Positions 34,983 through 46,202 of a DNA stretch of 64,000 nt are shown here, piece by piece. Position numbers and translations under genes: made by a program. Numbering within the stretch: the stretch's first letter is position 1; each line of letters begins with the position of its first letter. This DNA is from Volvox africanus (taxonomy: Eukaryota > Chlorophyta > Chlorophyceae > Chlamydomonadales > Volvocaceae): assembly GCA_030268105.1 (NCBI GenBank), contig BSDZ01000004.1, forward strand, positions 3,521,001-3,585,000. The letters are read 5' to 3'. The notes under the pieces are model-generated. The model saw only the letters and a list, made by a program, of their open reading frames with translations, did not search any database and was not told the DNA's origin.

Positions 34983-36042
34983 CTACCTTAGCCGTGTGGC
35001 CAAAGGCTGCAACAACAGACACCCCTTCGTGAGGTAATCCACTGCACATCTCCAGCAAAGAGTGACCATCCTCCGACGCACAAGCTCGGATTGCATGCAC
35101 TCCCATTTTGCCAGTCATAGGTCCATGTCTTCGTCACACCTTCAAAGGAAACCTCTGACGAAGAGACATCGCATGGCGTCATGTTCACACCACGGCACAT
35201 CTGCAGGTACTTCCTAACATCATGTAGATAGGTACGAGTTGCAATTGTGGTGTCACGCCCAACATTCACATCATGTGAGATAAGCAATTTCGGTGCAGGG
35301 ATAATAAACCTCTTCACCTCATTACCGTCGACGCGGTCTTGCATTTGAGGTGACAGCAGACCCCGTTGATCAGCAGTTCCATCTGTAACCGTCATGGCTG
35401 CCGAGCGTGGCGTAGTAAGATGGATAGGGGCCTGAAACACAAGAGAATCTTGAGCAGCAATCATGTCAATAGTCTCAGGATCTCTATCAAACATTCTAGG
35501 AATGGCACCCGGCTCGGGTTGACATGCCAAGCCTACGAATGTCACGTTCTGCCATCATGGAACACTGACCAACACGTTCGAATTGCGTGACAATAAGTGA
35601 TGCACACAATTCCAAAGCAAGTGTACAAGCGATTCACATGAATCCGGCACAGGAGTACAAGCAATTCGGTCAGCGCACCGACGATACTCTTGCAGACTTC
35701 AAGTAAGTATGGCAGATACGTACTCAGTTGATCCCTGTAGTCCGTGCGATCAAAGCCTCCAGCTGATTAGAACGCAAGTTGTAACCAGGAGTGACCGCGA
35801 GCAATGCCGGACCACTAGTTTTATCTGCAACTCAGAGCGAAGGCTCACACCACAATTGCAGTAAACTATAAAGGGACAAAAGCAATCAGAATTCGGAAGC
35901 AGCGGCGTCTAACACAACGCAGTCAAGTCCTTCAGCAATCGTGGGCTACATCGTCGATCATCGACACTCACCACAGCGAGAACTTACTTCCGAATGACGC
36001 AGAGAGAGACAGTCAGGCAACGAACCTGTCTCGATACCAAAT
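34983..36042 (-). pseudogene. gag: R2 degenerate gag and leader
   Basis: The frame 34988-35545 keeps a gag N-terminal part (VGLACQPEP, then IPAPKLLIS and TRTYLHDVRKYLQ) before frame loss. The separating TAG is still present at 34983-34985 with spacer GGGATTG, though one indel puts it out of frame. The leader exon at about 35900-35990 is recognisable but broken. An intact primer-binding site (CTGTCTCGATACCA on plus) abuts the LTR at 36043. Confidence 0.8.
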
Positions 36043-36871
36043 TGTTGTACCTCCCCTTCAAGTTTGCTCATAGGTATCTGCACGTCTGGGGACTTTCAAT
36101 ACCGATGCACAAGCACTTGCAAGTACAGCAAGGCAATCGAGAGCAAACAGAGACAGCGGAAGACTTCAGAGCAAGGAGAGATATAACTTACAATCATATA
36201 TCAACGAAGCAATGCAGGGACGCGATCGCCGTCAGCGCCGGAAGCAAGCGTTCATCACGCGGCGTTGATTAGCGAAGTTCAGGCTTAGCTCGGGCTAAGA
36301 TAATAGAGCAACTAGCAATAGTTGAGTTGAACACACGAGTGTTCCATGAGCATGTTTAGTCCGCTCTACTTAGCCGTCCTCGCATCTGTTATACTCGCGA
36401 TATCTCTACGCCGTACAATCCACACTAGGAGGCCAACCCTAAGTGCGGAAAACCCTACTGCGTATCTGCGATATCCATGTATAACAACCGATAAGCCTTT
36501 CCGGCATTCGCATGATGCAAGGGTCCGAATAGCAATATTCGGTTGCAAGTCATTCATCGCGACTAGTGCGGTGCTCACAAAGCATGCCGCAACAATGTAA
36601 TATTATAGCAAATAATATTACTTAACAGTACATGACATGAGCATGCCGCGCGCCTGTGCTTCTCTGAGCATTGCATATGTTAGGCGTATCAGTGGTGATG
36701 CGATGTGTCGCAATGCATAGCATTTACATGCTAATCATATGCAAATGTATGCAAATACATTTATATGCATGCAAGTTCATTCATGGTCATCATGCATTCA
36801 TCAAGACAGCACTTCGCCTCGTAGCGTCACATTGACCTACGCATCGGCGGGAAACGAACCGTGGCACAACA
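36043..36871 (-). repeat. R2 5' LTR
   Basis: 829 bases, appears identical to the LTR at 9772-10600, followed by CGTTA (36872-36876). Confidence 0.93.
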
Positions 36872-37202
36872 CGTTATCCACCAGGCCGTCGCTACAGCAA
36901 CGAAGGAATTCGTGGATTTACAGGCAGGAAGGTTGCGGTTTTATACAGGTATGGTATGTATGCTAGCATGCGTACGTATTAATTGATTCCCCATAGCCAT
37001 ACATCGTTGATTAGAGCGTGAATAGTAATTAGATTCTCACCGCTCTGGTAAAGCGGTCTATCTGTTGACCACCGTGCTGTGTCTACATTCCTAAACGTCG
37101 AGTGATCTATCACTTAGATGTCCCAAGGATACTGGTGCAATCTATTCGTGTTTGCACGTACGTCCAGCCATGCACAGATGTGTAGTAACTAAGTAATCAT
37201 CT

Positions 37203-37580
37203 AGATCTGCAGGGGCCAAGTGAGAACATCAGCAGCAGGGGAAGCACGCTTTTCAGTCGTGTCCCTGCCTGTCGGCCCTCACTGGCAGGACTCATCAGCG
37301 ATGGAATGCTCCGCCCGGGAAGTGTGAACCCATGGCCCCTAAAGGGAGCCATTAGGTGCGGCGGGATGGCTTAGAAACCCACCTAAAGGCCAGTAAGTGG
37401 TCCAATTGGGGCTGGCACATGGATAGGGGCCACAGAGAGCAAGAGAATCTGCGAAATAACCCAGTAAACCCTAGCGACCCCAATAACGGGGTATGCGTGC
37501 CCAATGGAGTTAACCTCGGGGTTTCCCTATAATACACGCCAGCCTATGGGCGGCGTAACCATCATAATAATGGTTAACAC
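37203..37580. other. Unassigned GC-richer block, possible LINE 3' end
   Basis: It lies inside the intron before the last host exon. It has no coding frame of note and ends in a short AT-rich tail (CATCATAATAATGG). The compact, structured look recalls 3' ends of non-LTR elements, but there is no poly-A, flanking duplication or RT sequence. Copied in unit 2 at about 58102-58479. Confidence 0.3.
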
Positions 37581-38349
37581 CTTAATCTATATCTATATCT
37601 AAATGCGATATAAATATAGATGTAGATAGATGTATGTATAGTATGTATTATATAAAGCATATTTATACTATATATATTCGTGTGTGCGTGTATCCATGCA
37701 TATATGAATATCATTTCACCCTGTGCACACAGCTTACCAGTCGTTATCCAATCCATCGGAGCAGGCGTTTGGACCCGTCTCGTTCACACGAATGGCGCGG
37801 CACACGGTAACCCTAGCAGCCTCCGCCGTCTTGCTCTTCACCTTGATGGTGATGCTACCCAAGCTAGTCGGCAGCTGCTGCGTGAAGCTATTCATCGCCC
37901 TGCTGGTATCAAGCTTAGCGAGCACAAGTGAAGGTGTGGCGGTGGGCTGCCCGTTGGCTGTCTCATTGAATTCGTGCACCCTGCGTGCCCAAACGGACAG
38001 ATGGGCAACCTGATGGATGACTTCATGCAATGTATGCATAGAGCAGCTAAATAAAGGGGGGGGGTGTACCTGCACCATCCCTTCAATATGCATTGAGATA
38101 TATACTACATATATATTACATATGCCTTGATCGATGAAGCCGTGCTTACTTAGCAGCAACGAAAACAGGCGAGAGGATTTGGTGAAGCTGTACACGCTAG
38201 TGCATATCTGGATAGAACGACTGTTTTGTCTGATGCTGATGTAGATTCGTGTCAGGATAAACCTGAGCAGGCAGTAGGTCCAAACTCCGATCGGTTGCTG
38301 ATCATGCATGTTGTATCAATCTTGACCACTACCGGATGGGCTAAATTTT

Positions 38350-38417
38350 CCAAATACATGTAATATTTATCTAGTTTAATACATAACGTATTAAACTAGC
38401 TAGCTGCATGTATTTGG
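38350..38417. repeat. Imperfect foldback in host intron
   Basis: Arms CCAAATACATG and CATGTATTTGG flank an inner stem CTAGTTTAATAC / GTATTAAACTAG with a 5-base loop. Conserved in unit 2 at 59248-59315. It may be a MITE relic or a structured RNA. Confidence 0.5.
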
Positions 38418-38893
38418 AGTATTCGTATATGTATGTATGACATATAACATAGCTAGGTATACCTAGCTACCTAGCTACACGCAGTTATATATGAATGTAC
38501 CGTGCATGCTATCTATACATATGTCGCTCCGTAGCTGCTAGTGGCACGCGGACGGCATTTTCATGTCATTAACCATTCTTACAAACTGCAATGGACCTGT
38601 CGTACATTGGCATGCTATGACCTCGTATCTCTCTCGGACGTTGTTGTATCTCAGTGTAAATATCCGTCAAACAGTTTAGGCCCGATTGAAAACGTCCAGT
38701 CCAGTCCTGATCATCCTGGATATGAGCGTCAGATACCCCAGGATACGACAGAGGTCAGAACTTACCAGACGTATCCATCCAGGTCGAAATACGAATTGCC
38801 GGCGCGTCCCAGACCCGAATCGAAGGAGGCTGGCGTCACTCCACTGACCCTGCAAGATGCGTGGCAAGCATCGATCAACGCACCCAAATGCGT

Positions 38894-38924
<31 letters not shown>

Positions 38925-39128
38925 CAATGTAACGTGACATTCTTGCTACAAGAACATTACTCCGCATAATTATATCTTGTTATCGACGAGTTAGATATAC
39001 ATAAGTATATGAGTGCAATGTGTGCATGCGTGCCGTACACCGCCACACGCCGCAAACAGAATAGGGCACCAATAAGCAGGAGACATGTATGGCATGTGGT
39101 ATATCATATATATATATATATTTGTATT

Positions 39129-39226
39129 AGTATCCGGGATGACCGTGTCTCCCTAGACATCTGCCGATCGGGCGGGCCTTTTCTGTTTTGGCAGATGTCC
39201 AGGCAGTCACGGTCATCTCGGATACT
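39129..39226. ncRNA. Long hairpin, miRNA-precursor-like or MITE
   Basis: Two 37-base arms (39129-39165 and 39190-39226) pair with four mismatches around a 24-base loop. The arm starts AGTATCCGGGATGACCGTG and its partner ends GGATACT. It lies in the large candidate intron upstream of the exon at 38849, so it could be transcribed with the gene. Unit 2 has the same hairpin at 60025-60122. Stem length and mismatch number fit a small-RNA precursor, but a short inverted-repeat transposon is equally possible. Confidence 0.45.
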
Positions 39227-39520
39227 ACTAGATATAAACTTCAAGATACTACAGGGAGATCCACGCAGTTGCAGTACGGCAAGCAAGAAACGTGCGTGTG
39301 CGTCTGCATTGTTAAAAATGCGCAATACTGATCAATCCCATTGAGCTCGTTCGTTGCAGTATCATGATGATGAGAATATCTAATCCTGCTGTTATAAACT
39401 CTCGAGCTTTTGCTCAGAGCATGATACATACAACACTCGTGCGTGCATGTGGGCCTGCCACATACGTAGATAGATTAACCGACATAAACAGGACAGGAGT
39501 GATAAATCGTTGTACTTATG

Positions 39521-39640
39521 TAATATATATATATATATATAGGGTTTATATATAGGGTTTTAGGGTTTAAGGGTTTAGGGTTTAAAACCCTAGGGTTTAT
39601 ATATATATATATAGGGTTTATATATATATATATATATAAT
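39521..39640. repeat. Interstitial telomere-type repeats with TA runs
   Basis: Several TTTAGGG-type units alternate with TA dinucleotides. Near 39576-39594 TTTAGGG meets CCCTA head to head (GGGTTTAAAACCCTA). Unit 2 has the same block at 60412-60530 with shorter TA runs. Confidence 0.75.
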
Positions 39641-39769
39641 ATGCGCGCGTGAATGAGGGATTTGCAATGCTTTCTGGATTAGGAAAATAATGACATAAAT
39701 CAAATAGTGCATGCATGAATATGAGAATGAGTTCAATATGTGCCCACAAATAGGACGTTAAGTACGCAC

Positions 39770-39868
39770 CACGCCATTGAATTAAACAGAATTCCTCCAG
39801 CCGAACGGGAAGATGTAGATTTGGCGGCGATATTCATTAAATTTCGCGGCGAGCGTTGGGTTCGTGGT
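39770..39868 (-). CDS. Candidate upstream exon of the host gene, copy 1
   Basis: 99 bases between an acceptor CACCCACAG and a donor GTGCGT. It is open in the phase used by the other exons: one base, 32 codons, two bases. It would read RSPRNLMNIAAKSTSSRSAG and on. Other frames here are also open and no domain is recognised, so this is tentative. Confidence 0.3.
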
Positions 39869-40375
39869 CTGTGGGTGGTGCAAGTAAAAGGTCGGTGGGC
39901 TACCTGGGTTGGTTGTCTATTTCCTTCATGCATATGAGTCAGCCGTTAGTTAGTTAGGGCATACCCGTCATATATATATCTATGTATATATACATGTATT
40001 ATATATCATTAAATCAATAATTAGTATATGCGTGCAGACCGGCAGTGCAGGTCACGTATAAAACATATATGCTTGTGCATACATACATGTGCATGTATCT
40101 GTCCGCGTCTGCGTGGACGGCGCATAAGTATACATCTGCACCGTGTGATAGTTTAGGCATTTGGATACACAGGCACACCTGCATGCGTGCGAACACACAC
40201 ATACACACATGGGCATGGGCATGGGCATGGGCAATCCTAGAGGGCCCCCTAAGGCGCTTCACGCTGGGGCCCCGCCCCAAAAGAGTAGGATTTGATGACA
40301 CATGTGGTAAAGAAAGATATAAATGATGAGACATACGAGCATTATGAGGTCACTTACAGACGTGTATGTGTATGT
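39869..40375. other. AT-rich spacer with short simple repeats
   Basis: It has TA-rich runs, a GGGCAT repeat (40209-40231) and a TGTATG run just before the solo LTR. No supported gene. Confidence 0.5.
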
Positions 40376-41208
40376 TGTTGTGCTACGGTTCATTTCCCGC
40401 CGATGCTTAGGTCAATGCGACGCTACAAGGCAATGTGCTGTCTTGATGAATGCATGACGTATATGAATGATCTTGCATGAACATAAATGTATTTGCATAC
40501 ATTTATATGTGATTGGCATGTTACCATTATGCATCGCGACACATCTCATCGCATCATGGCTGATCCGCCTAACATGCATGAAATCCCGAACGATTGAGAG
40601 GCGCACTATGTTCATGCTATGGAGCAATACGTAATATTATTCGATATAATATTACATCATTGTGGCATACGTCGGGAACACTGCACTCATCGCGATACAT
40701 GCCTTGCAACCGAATATCGTTATTCAGACCCTTGCATCATGCGAATGCCAGAAAGGCTTATCTGTTGTTATACATGAACATCGCCCATACGCAGTAGGGT
40801 TGTCACACTTAGGATTGGCCTCCTAGTGTGAGTTGTACGGTGTCGTGATGCTGCGAGTATAACAGATGCGAGGACGGCTAAGTAAGACAAGACATTTTGA
40901 TACCGGAGAACACTTCTGTGTTCAACATTATTATTGCTATTCGCTCTTATACTTAGCCCGAGCTAAGCCTCAACTTCTCTTGCCAACACTGCGTGATGAT
41001 TGCTTGCTTCCGGCGCTGACGGCGATTACGTCCATTGCATCGCTTCGGTCTGTATTGTTGTAAGTTATATCTCTTCTTGCCTTGAAGTCTTCCGCTGTCT
41101 CTGTTTGCTCTCGATTGCCTTGCTGTACTTGCAAGTGCTTGCGCATCCGTATCGAAAGTCTCCAGACGCGCAGATATCTATGAGCAAACTCGAAGGAGAG
41201 GTACAACA
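40376..41208 (+). mobile_element. Solo gypsy LTR, plus orientation
   Basis: 833 bases, TGTTGTGCTACGG...GGTACAACA, flanked by the duplication TATGT (40371-40375, 41209-41213). It is opposite in orientation to every other LTR here. No internal sequence remains, so it arose by LTR-LTR recombination. It sits in a TGTATG simple repeat. Unit 2 carries the same solo LTR, so it predates the duplication. Confidence 0.9.
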
Positions 41209-41568
41209 TATGTGTATGTGTATGTGTATGTGTATGTGCCTTGCCCACCAGCAAAGCTTCCAGTGTGAGTATTGGCAACGCTATTTTCTCAATCATCGTG
41301 TCGGATCTGCCCCAATTATAGTGACCTGCGAGCTGACCAGGAGCGGAGTTGACACCTTAGTTGATTCGGCAGAATCCGCTGGATGCCAGTGGTGGGTGCT
41401 GAACCTGGGAAAAGCACTGATTTCGGAGAAGTCGGCATGGGAGACCGGATGAGGGTGCCCCGAAATACGGGGAAGGTAGGGACTGCCAGGTTAGTGGCCA
41501 CGGGTGATGTACCACCCTATCCCACACACAATACAGTAGATTAGAGTAGAGTGGAGTAGAGTAGAGTA
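41209..41568. other. Spacer between solo LTR and R4; microsatellite at right end
   Basis: A TGTATG repeat (41211-41238), about 290 bases of unassigned sequence, then TAGAG-type units (41541-41568) into which R4 inserted. A frame to 41452 is open from within the LTR but has no recognisable domain. Confidence 0.5.
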
Positions 41569-42080
41569 TGTTGTACCTCTCCTTCAGGTTTGCTCATAAG
41601 TATCTGCGCGTCTGGAGACTTTCGATACCAATGCACGAGCACTTGCAAGTACAGCAAGGCAATCGAGAGCAAACAGAGACAGCGGAAGACTTCAAGGCAA
41701 GAAGAGATATAACTTACAGATCGAAGCGATGCAATGGATGTAATCGCCGTCAGCGCCGGAAGCAAGCAATCATCACGCGGCGGTGACAAGCGAAGTTCAG
41801 GCTTAGCTCAGGCTAAATATGACAGCGGTTAGCAATAATAATGTTGAACACACGAGTGTTCTCCGGTATCAAAATATCTTGTCTTATTTAGCTGTCCTCG
41901 CATCTGTTATACTCGCAGCATCACGACACCGTACAATGGTAACATGCCAAAGCAGATATAAATGTATACATTTATGTTCATGCGAGTTCATTCATATGCG
42001 TCATGCATTCATCAATAGCACACCACCTTGTAGTGTCGCGTCGACCTACACATCAGCGGGAAACGAGCAGTAGCACAACA
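41569..42080 (-). repeat. R4 3' LTR with internal deletion
   Basis: 512 bases against 830 in its partner. The deletion joins near ACAATGG, removing several of the conserved hairpins. The polypurine tract follows at 42081. Confidence 0.9.
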
Positions 42081-42139
42081 ATTATCCCCCCTCCCGTATG
42101 CAGCATCCTCGCTGCTTCATACAGCGTCGACTGCAGGGG

Positions 42140-45100
42140 TCATTGGGTTTGCGTGGCACGTTTGCGGGCTTCTTCAAGCAGAGGCTTCATGTCTGGCGAG
42201 AAGTTGCGTGCCGATTCCCACGAGTTGTGCTTGCTGGTATACCCTGTCCACTTGACCAAGTACTCATGTACTGTCCGCTTACGTCGGCCCACACGACACG
42301 CGCGATAATCTAACACCCGCTCCACATCGTAAAACTTCTGTTTACCAGCAATCCAGGTCTCGGGAACTGGTTCAATCGCTGCAGGGGCGTTAGCAGGCTC
42401 AGGGACGGGTTCTGTACCACGATAAGGACGGACAAGTGATACGTGAAACGTGGGGTGAATGGTCATATCAGCGGGCAAGGCAAGTTCAACAGCTACATTC
42501 CCGACCATGCGCACGACAGGATATGGACCAATCCAGCGGGGTAAAAGTTTTCGGGATCCATTGGCCAAGGTGCGCAAATTCTTGGTTCTCAGCAACACAA
42601 GTTGCCCTTCCGAAAACGTCACATCCTGCTTGGATTTGTTGTAGTACTCCGTCGTTCGTTGCTGCGCCGCGTCCAAACACGCCTTCGCGTCTGTGATACT
42701 GGACATAAAAGACTTGGCAAAGATCTTAGCAGCAGGCACGTTCACTTCCAACTCACGCCACACAGGTAGCGCGGGATGAAACCCGTTGTTAAGGAAGAAC
42801 GGACTTTTGCCTGTAGAGCGGTTAACAGCATTGTTAAGCGTGAATTCCGCCGCAGTCAAATATGTATCCCAAACATGGGGTGTGCGACCAGCATAATTGC
42901 GCAACATATCACCCAACGTGCGGTTTGTGTGTTCAGTTTGACCATCAGTTTGCGGATGGTACACTGTGCTCAGGTTGACTCGCATGCCAACTAGCTTGCA
43001 GAGCGCTTCCCAAAACTTAGACGTGAACTGCCCACCACAGTCTGAGATCACGTTTTGGGGAACACCATGTAACCGAACCACGATATCGAAAAACAAGCAT
43101 GCGGTTTGCTCAGCCGTGCAGGACGATGTACATGGTGCTAGGTGGACCATCTTAGTCAGACGATCGACCATCACAAACACTGCATCATATCCCCCCACAG
43201 TTTTGGGCAGCATGACTACAAAGTCCATGGAAACACTTTCCCAAGGCGTGTCTGGGACAGGCAACGGTTGCAACAACCCATGACCCTTACTGGACAAAGC
43301 CTTATTGCGCTGGCACAGACTGCATGTCTGTACGAAGTTCGCCGCATCCTTAGCCAAACGAGGCCACCAGAATGAACGTTGCACCAACTCAACCAACTGC
43401 TTGCTACCAGGGTGTCCTGCCAATGGGTCCTCATGAAACCACGCAAGGATGTCGTAGTGTAGCGCGTCGTCATTCAGAACGACGATTTGTGTAGCTGCAC
43501 CCTCCGTCCGTAGCCAAAGGCCATTCTGCTTGCGAATGTATTCCACATTAGCCGGCTCGGAGAAGCAGGCATCTGCGTTGTAGGCAACCTTCAACCGCTC
43601 CGCGAGGTCCGTCACGATCGGCACCTCCTCGTTACGGGGTTGCAAGACAGGCGCTGCCAAAATTGCAGCGTGTAGCGACGGATGTCGACTGAGAGCATCG
43701 GCAATATTAAGTTTACCGGCAATGTTCTCCCAGGTGCAGTCGAACCTAGCTAGGTATTCCATCCACCTAGCCTGCCTGCGGTTCAACGTCGGAACGCTTT
43801 GCAAAAACGTTAGGGGCTTGTGGTCAGTCTTTAAAGTAAATGGGCGTCCCTCGAGGTAACAGCGCCATTCCTTTAAAGCATGCAACACTGCCAGAAGCTC
43901 CTGTTCCCCGGTGGTGTAGCGAATCTCCGCACCAGAAAACTTCTTACTCGTGAAGGCGATCGGTTGACCTTCCTGTAACAATACAGTGCCGCTTCCATAC
44001 CATCAGACATCAGGCATCAGACACCACCTCAACACGAAACGGCAACTAGTAGTCAGGGAACAGGAGGGTGACATCTTCGGCAACGGTTTGCTTGAGCTCT
44101 TTGAATGCCCGCTGGCATTGCGACGTCCATGACTCGAGTGAAACGAAAACACCTTTGCGAGTTAAGTTAGTAAGCGGGGCCACAATGATGAAGTAGTTTT
44201 CAATGAACTTACGGAAATAATTGGTCAAGCCAAGGAACTTACGCAGCTCCATGAGGTTCTGAGGCGCGGGCCAATCGCGGACCATGGGGACCTTCCGTGG
44301 GTCCATCTTCACACTGGTGGCCGACACAATGTGGCCCAAATACTCCACCTGAGGCTACACCCAAAAGCATTTAGCGCGTTTAGCAAACAATTGCTCCTGC
44401 CTCATCACGTCGAGCACGAGCTGAAGATGCTCCAAGTGCTCCTTGCGCGTCTTAGAATAAACCAAGATGTCATCCAGGTAGCAAACGACAAACCTGTCCA
44501 TAAATGGCCTATACATGCGGTCCATGACCGCCTGAAATGTCGTTGGGGTATTGGTCAACCCAAACGATAGGACCGTATACTCGAAGTGACCGAAGGGAGT
44601 CCGAAAAGCGGTTTTCGGGATATCAGAGGCAGCAATGCGGATCTGATTATAACCCTGTTGCAAGTCAATCGAGGAAAAATAAGCCGATCCCTTCAGCTTA
44701 TCCAACAGGTCGTCAACGCGTGGCAAAGGGTAGCGATTCTTCACTGTGCTCACATTCAACCCCCGATAATCGATGCACATGCGCAAGGTCCCATCCTTCT
44801 TACCGACAAACAAAATCGGCGCAGAATACGGGGATGTGCTGGGGCGTATCATTCCCTTCGCGAGCAAATCCGTCACCTGGCGCTTCACCTCATCCAGCTC
44901 CAATGGACTCAACCTGTACATTGGCCGGGCCACAGGCTGCGCTCCAGGCATGAGAGGGATTGTGTGATCAACAGGACGCATAGGTGGTAGCCTGGGGATA
45001 TCTTTGAAGACGTCCTCATACTGCGACAGTAGGGCCTCAACCTCAGGATCCACAGAAGTCTGCACGGTGGTGTCACTGCAGCCCACCCGTGGCCTCAAAA

Positions 45101-46202
45101 GCAGTCCATGGGCACCCTTCCGTAACAAACGGACAGCTTCCTTACGCCCGACTAGCTCCGGTTCTGCTTGCGCGGCCATTGTGGTCACGGTGAAATTAAC
45201 CATAGGCACCGCCTCAGCTTCGCCCCCCTCTGGTGTGACATTTTCGAACGACAGGAAAGGTACCTTAATCGACAGAGTACCCTTGCACATATGCAGGGTT
45301 GCGGTCTCCATGTCGATGCGGGCACGGTACTGTCGTAATGTCTCAGACCCCATTATGTTCGGTGCAGTCTCTGCCAAGCCCTGCAGCATGTACGGCCAGG
45401 TCACAACACGAAAAGGGCCTAATGATAGGCTAAGGGTGATCCTGCCCACGATGGGATGCTTACCCCCGTCAGCAAGGGTAACCTGTGGACAATCAGACGA
45501 CTCTGGGGTCAACCCCAGCGCATTCACCTCTGCGGCAGAGATGAAGTCGTCGCTGGCACCGGTGTCAACGAGTGCCTTCAGGGTACGACCATTCAAACCG
45601 ATCTGAATCACCGGGACACGGTTATCTACGAGTGACTGCCCAGCAGATAACGTCAGTGCACTCAGGGCGGGTTCGGAACTTACGGAACCCGCATCAGGAG
45701 CTTCGTACCAAACGTCAACCGAGTAGGATGTCCCTGGCCACGGAGCCAGCATACCCTCCCAATCCACACCGTTAAACAAAACGGTGCCCGGCTCAAACCG
45801 GTGGACACACCACATACCCCTTAACGATGCCTCTGCCTTGCGCCGACAGAAAGCAGGGAGTAATACACATACGGCGGTGCCCGGATATTGACGCCTACAT
45901 CTCCTGTACACGGCCAACTGTTCCGACATCTCACGCAGAGACGAGGGGATGAACAAAACCACGTGGTTTGACAGATCGATAGACGACAGGGGATCGCGTG
46001 GTGTAAACAGATTACACAACGGATCGAAGCAGAGAAGTCCCGTGCGTCCGTCAAGCGTGATGCGTCGCGCAATCACTCGCTCGATGTGTCCAAGTACGCA
46101 AGGCAACAATGCCTTCATGGCTGGAAGTAAGGATGACCACCGACCACGTGTTAGTTCAGAAATCCCGGGTGGTGCCCCCTCCGCAGGAACCTGGGCAAAC
46201 CC
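42140..46202 (-). pseudogene. pol: R4 pol pseudogene
   Basis: It has gypsy domain order with at least three breaks. The 5' block (44355-46118) holds protease [12 protein letters not shown] and RT with YLDDILVYS, then stops at a TAG where R3 has a Gln codon. A middle block (44046-44348) ends at TAG in place of Ser. A 7-base insertion near 44000-44020 shifts the frame. The 3' block (42140-43981) keeps part of RNase H, the integrase zinc finger, DDE region and chromodomain ([17 protein letters not shown]; the usual WEP is WES). It continues in frame after the gag TAG at 46203 and ends in TGA. Confidence 0.92.

Larger units (their letters stand above)
9772..36871 (-). mobile_element. R2: outer non-autonomous gypsy element with nested array
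   Basis: Both 829-base LTRs (9772-10600, 36043-36871) are flanked by the 5-bp duplication CGTTA (9767-9771 and 36872-36876). The matching empty site with one CGTTA is at 57771-57775. The interior is decayed and lacks the integrase and chromodomain part, since the polypurine tract region is followed almost directly by RNase H-like sequence. The LTRs look identical by eye. So the element was probably already defective when it moved, using proteins of intact relatives. The R3 array is inserted in its RT region. Confidence 0.93.
36872..38849 (-). pseudogene. Host secreted-type gene, copy 1, interrupted in its last exon
   Basis: Exons on the minus strand: 38766-38849 (84 bases), 37738-38046 (309 bases), and the first 20 bases of the last exon at 36872-36891. 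R2 then interrupts it after the codons for DGLVDN. Donors are GTAAGT and GTAAGC; acceptors are TTGCAG, TTTAG and TGTAG. All junctions are in the same phase (TG before the intron). Splicing joins exon 2 to the last exon as CSDGLDNDCDGLVDNEDPDC in unit 2. Copy 1 loses the tail and its stop unless it reads into LTR sequence. See the unit 2 copy for domains. Confidence 0.75.

Noticed and set aside
41000..41452. 150-residue plus frame spanning the solo LTR end and spacer
   Set aside because: Half of it is LTR and a TGTATG repeat; the rest matches no family and is also open antisense.
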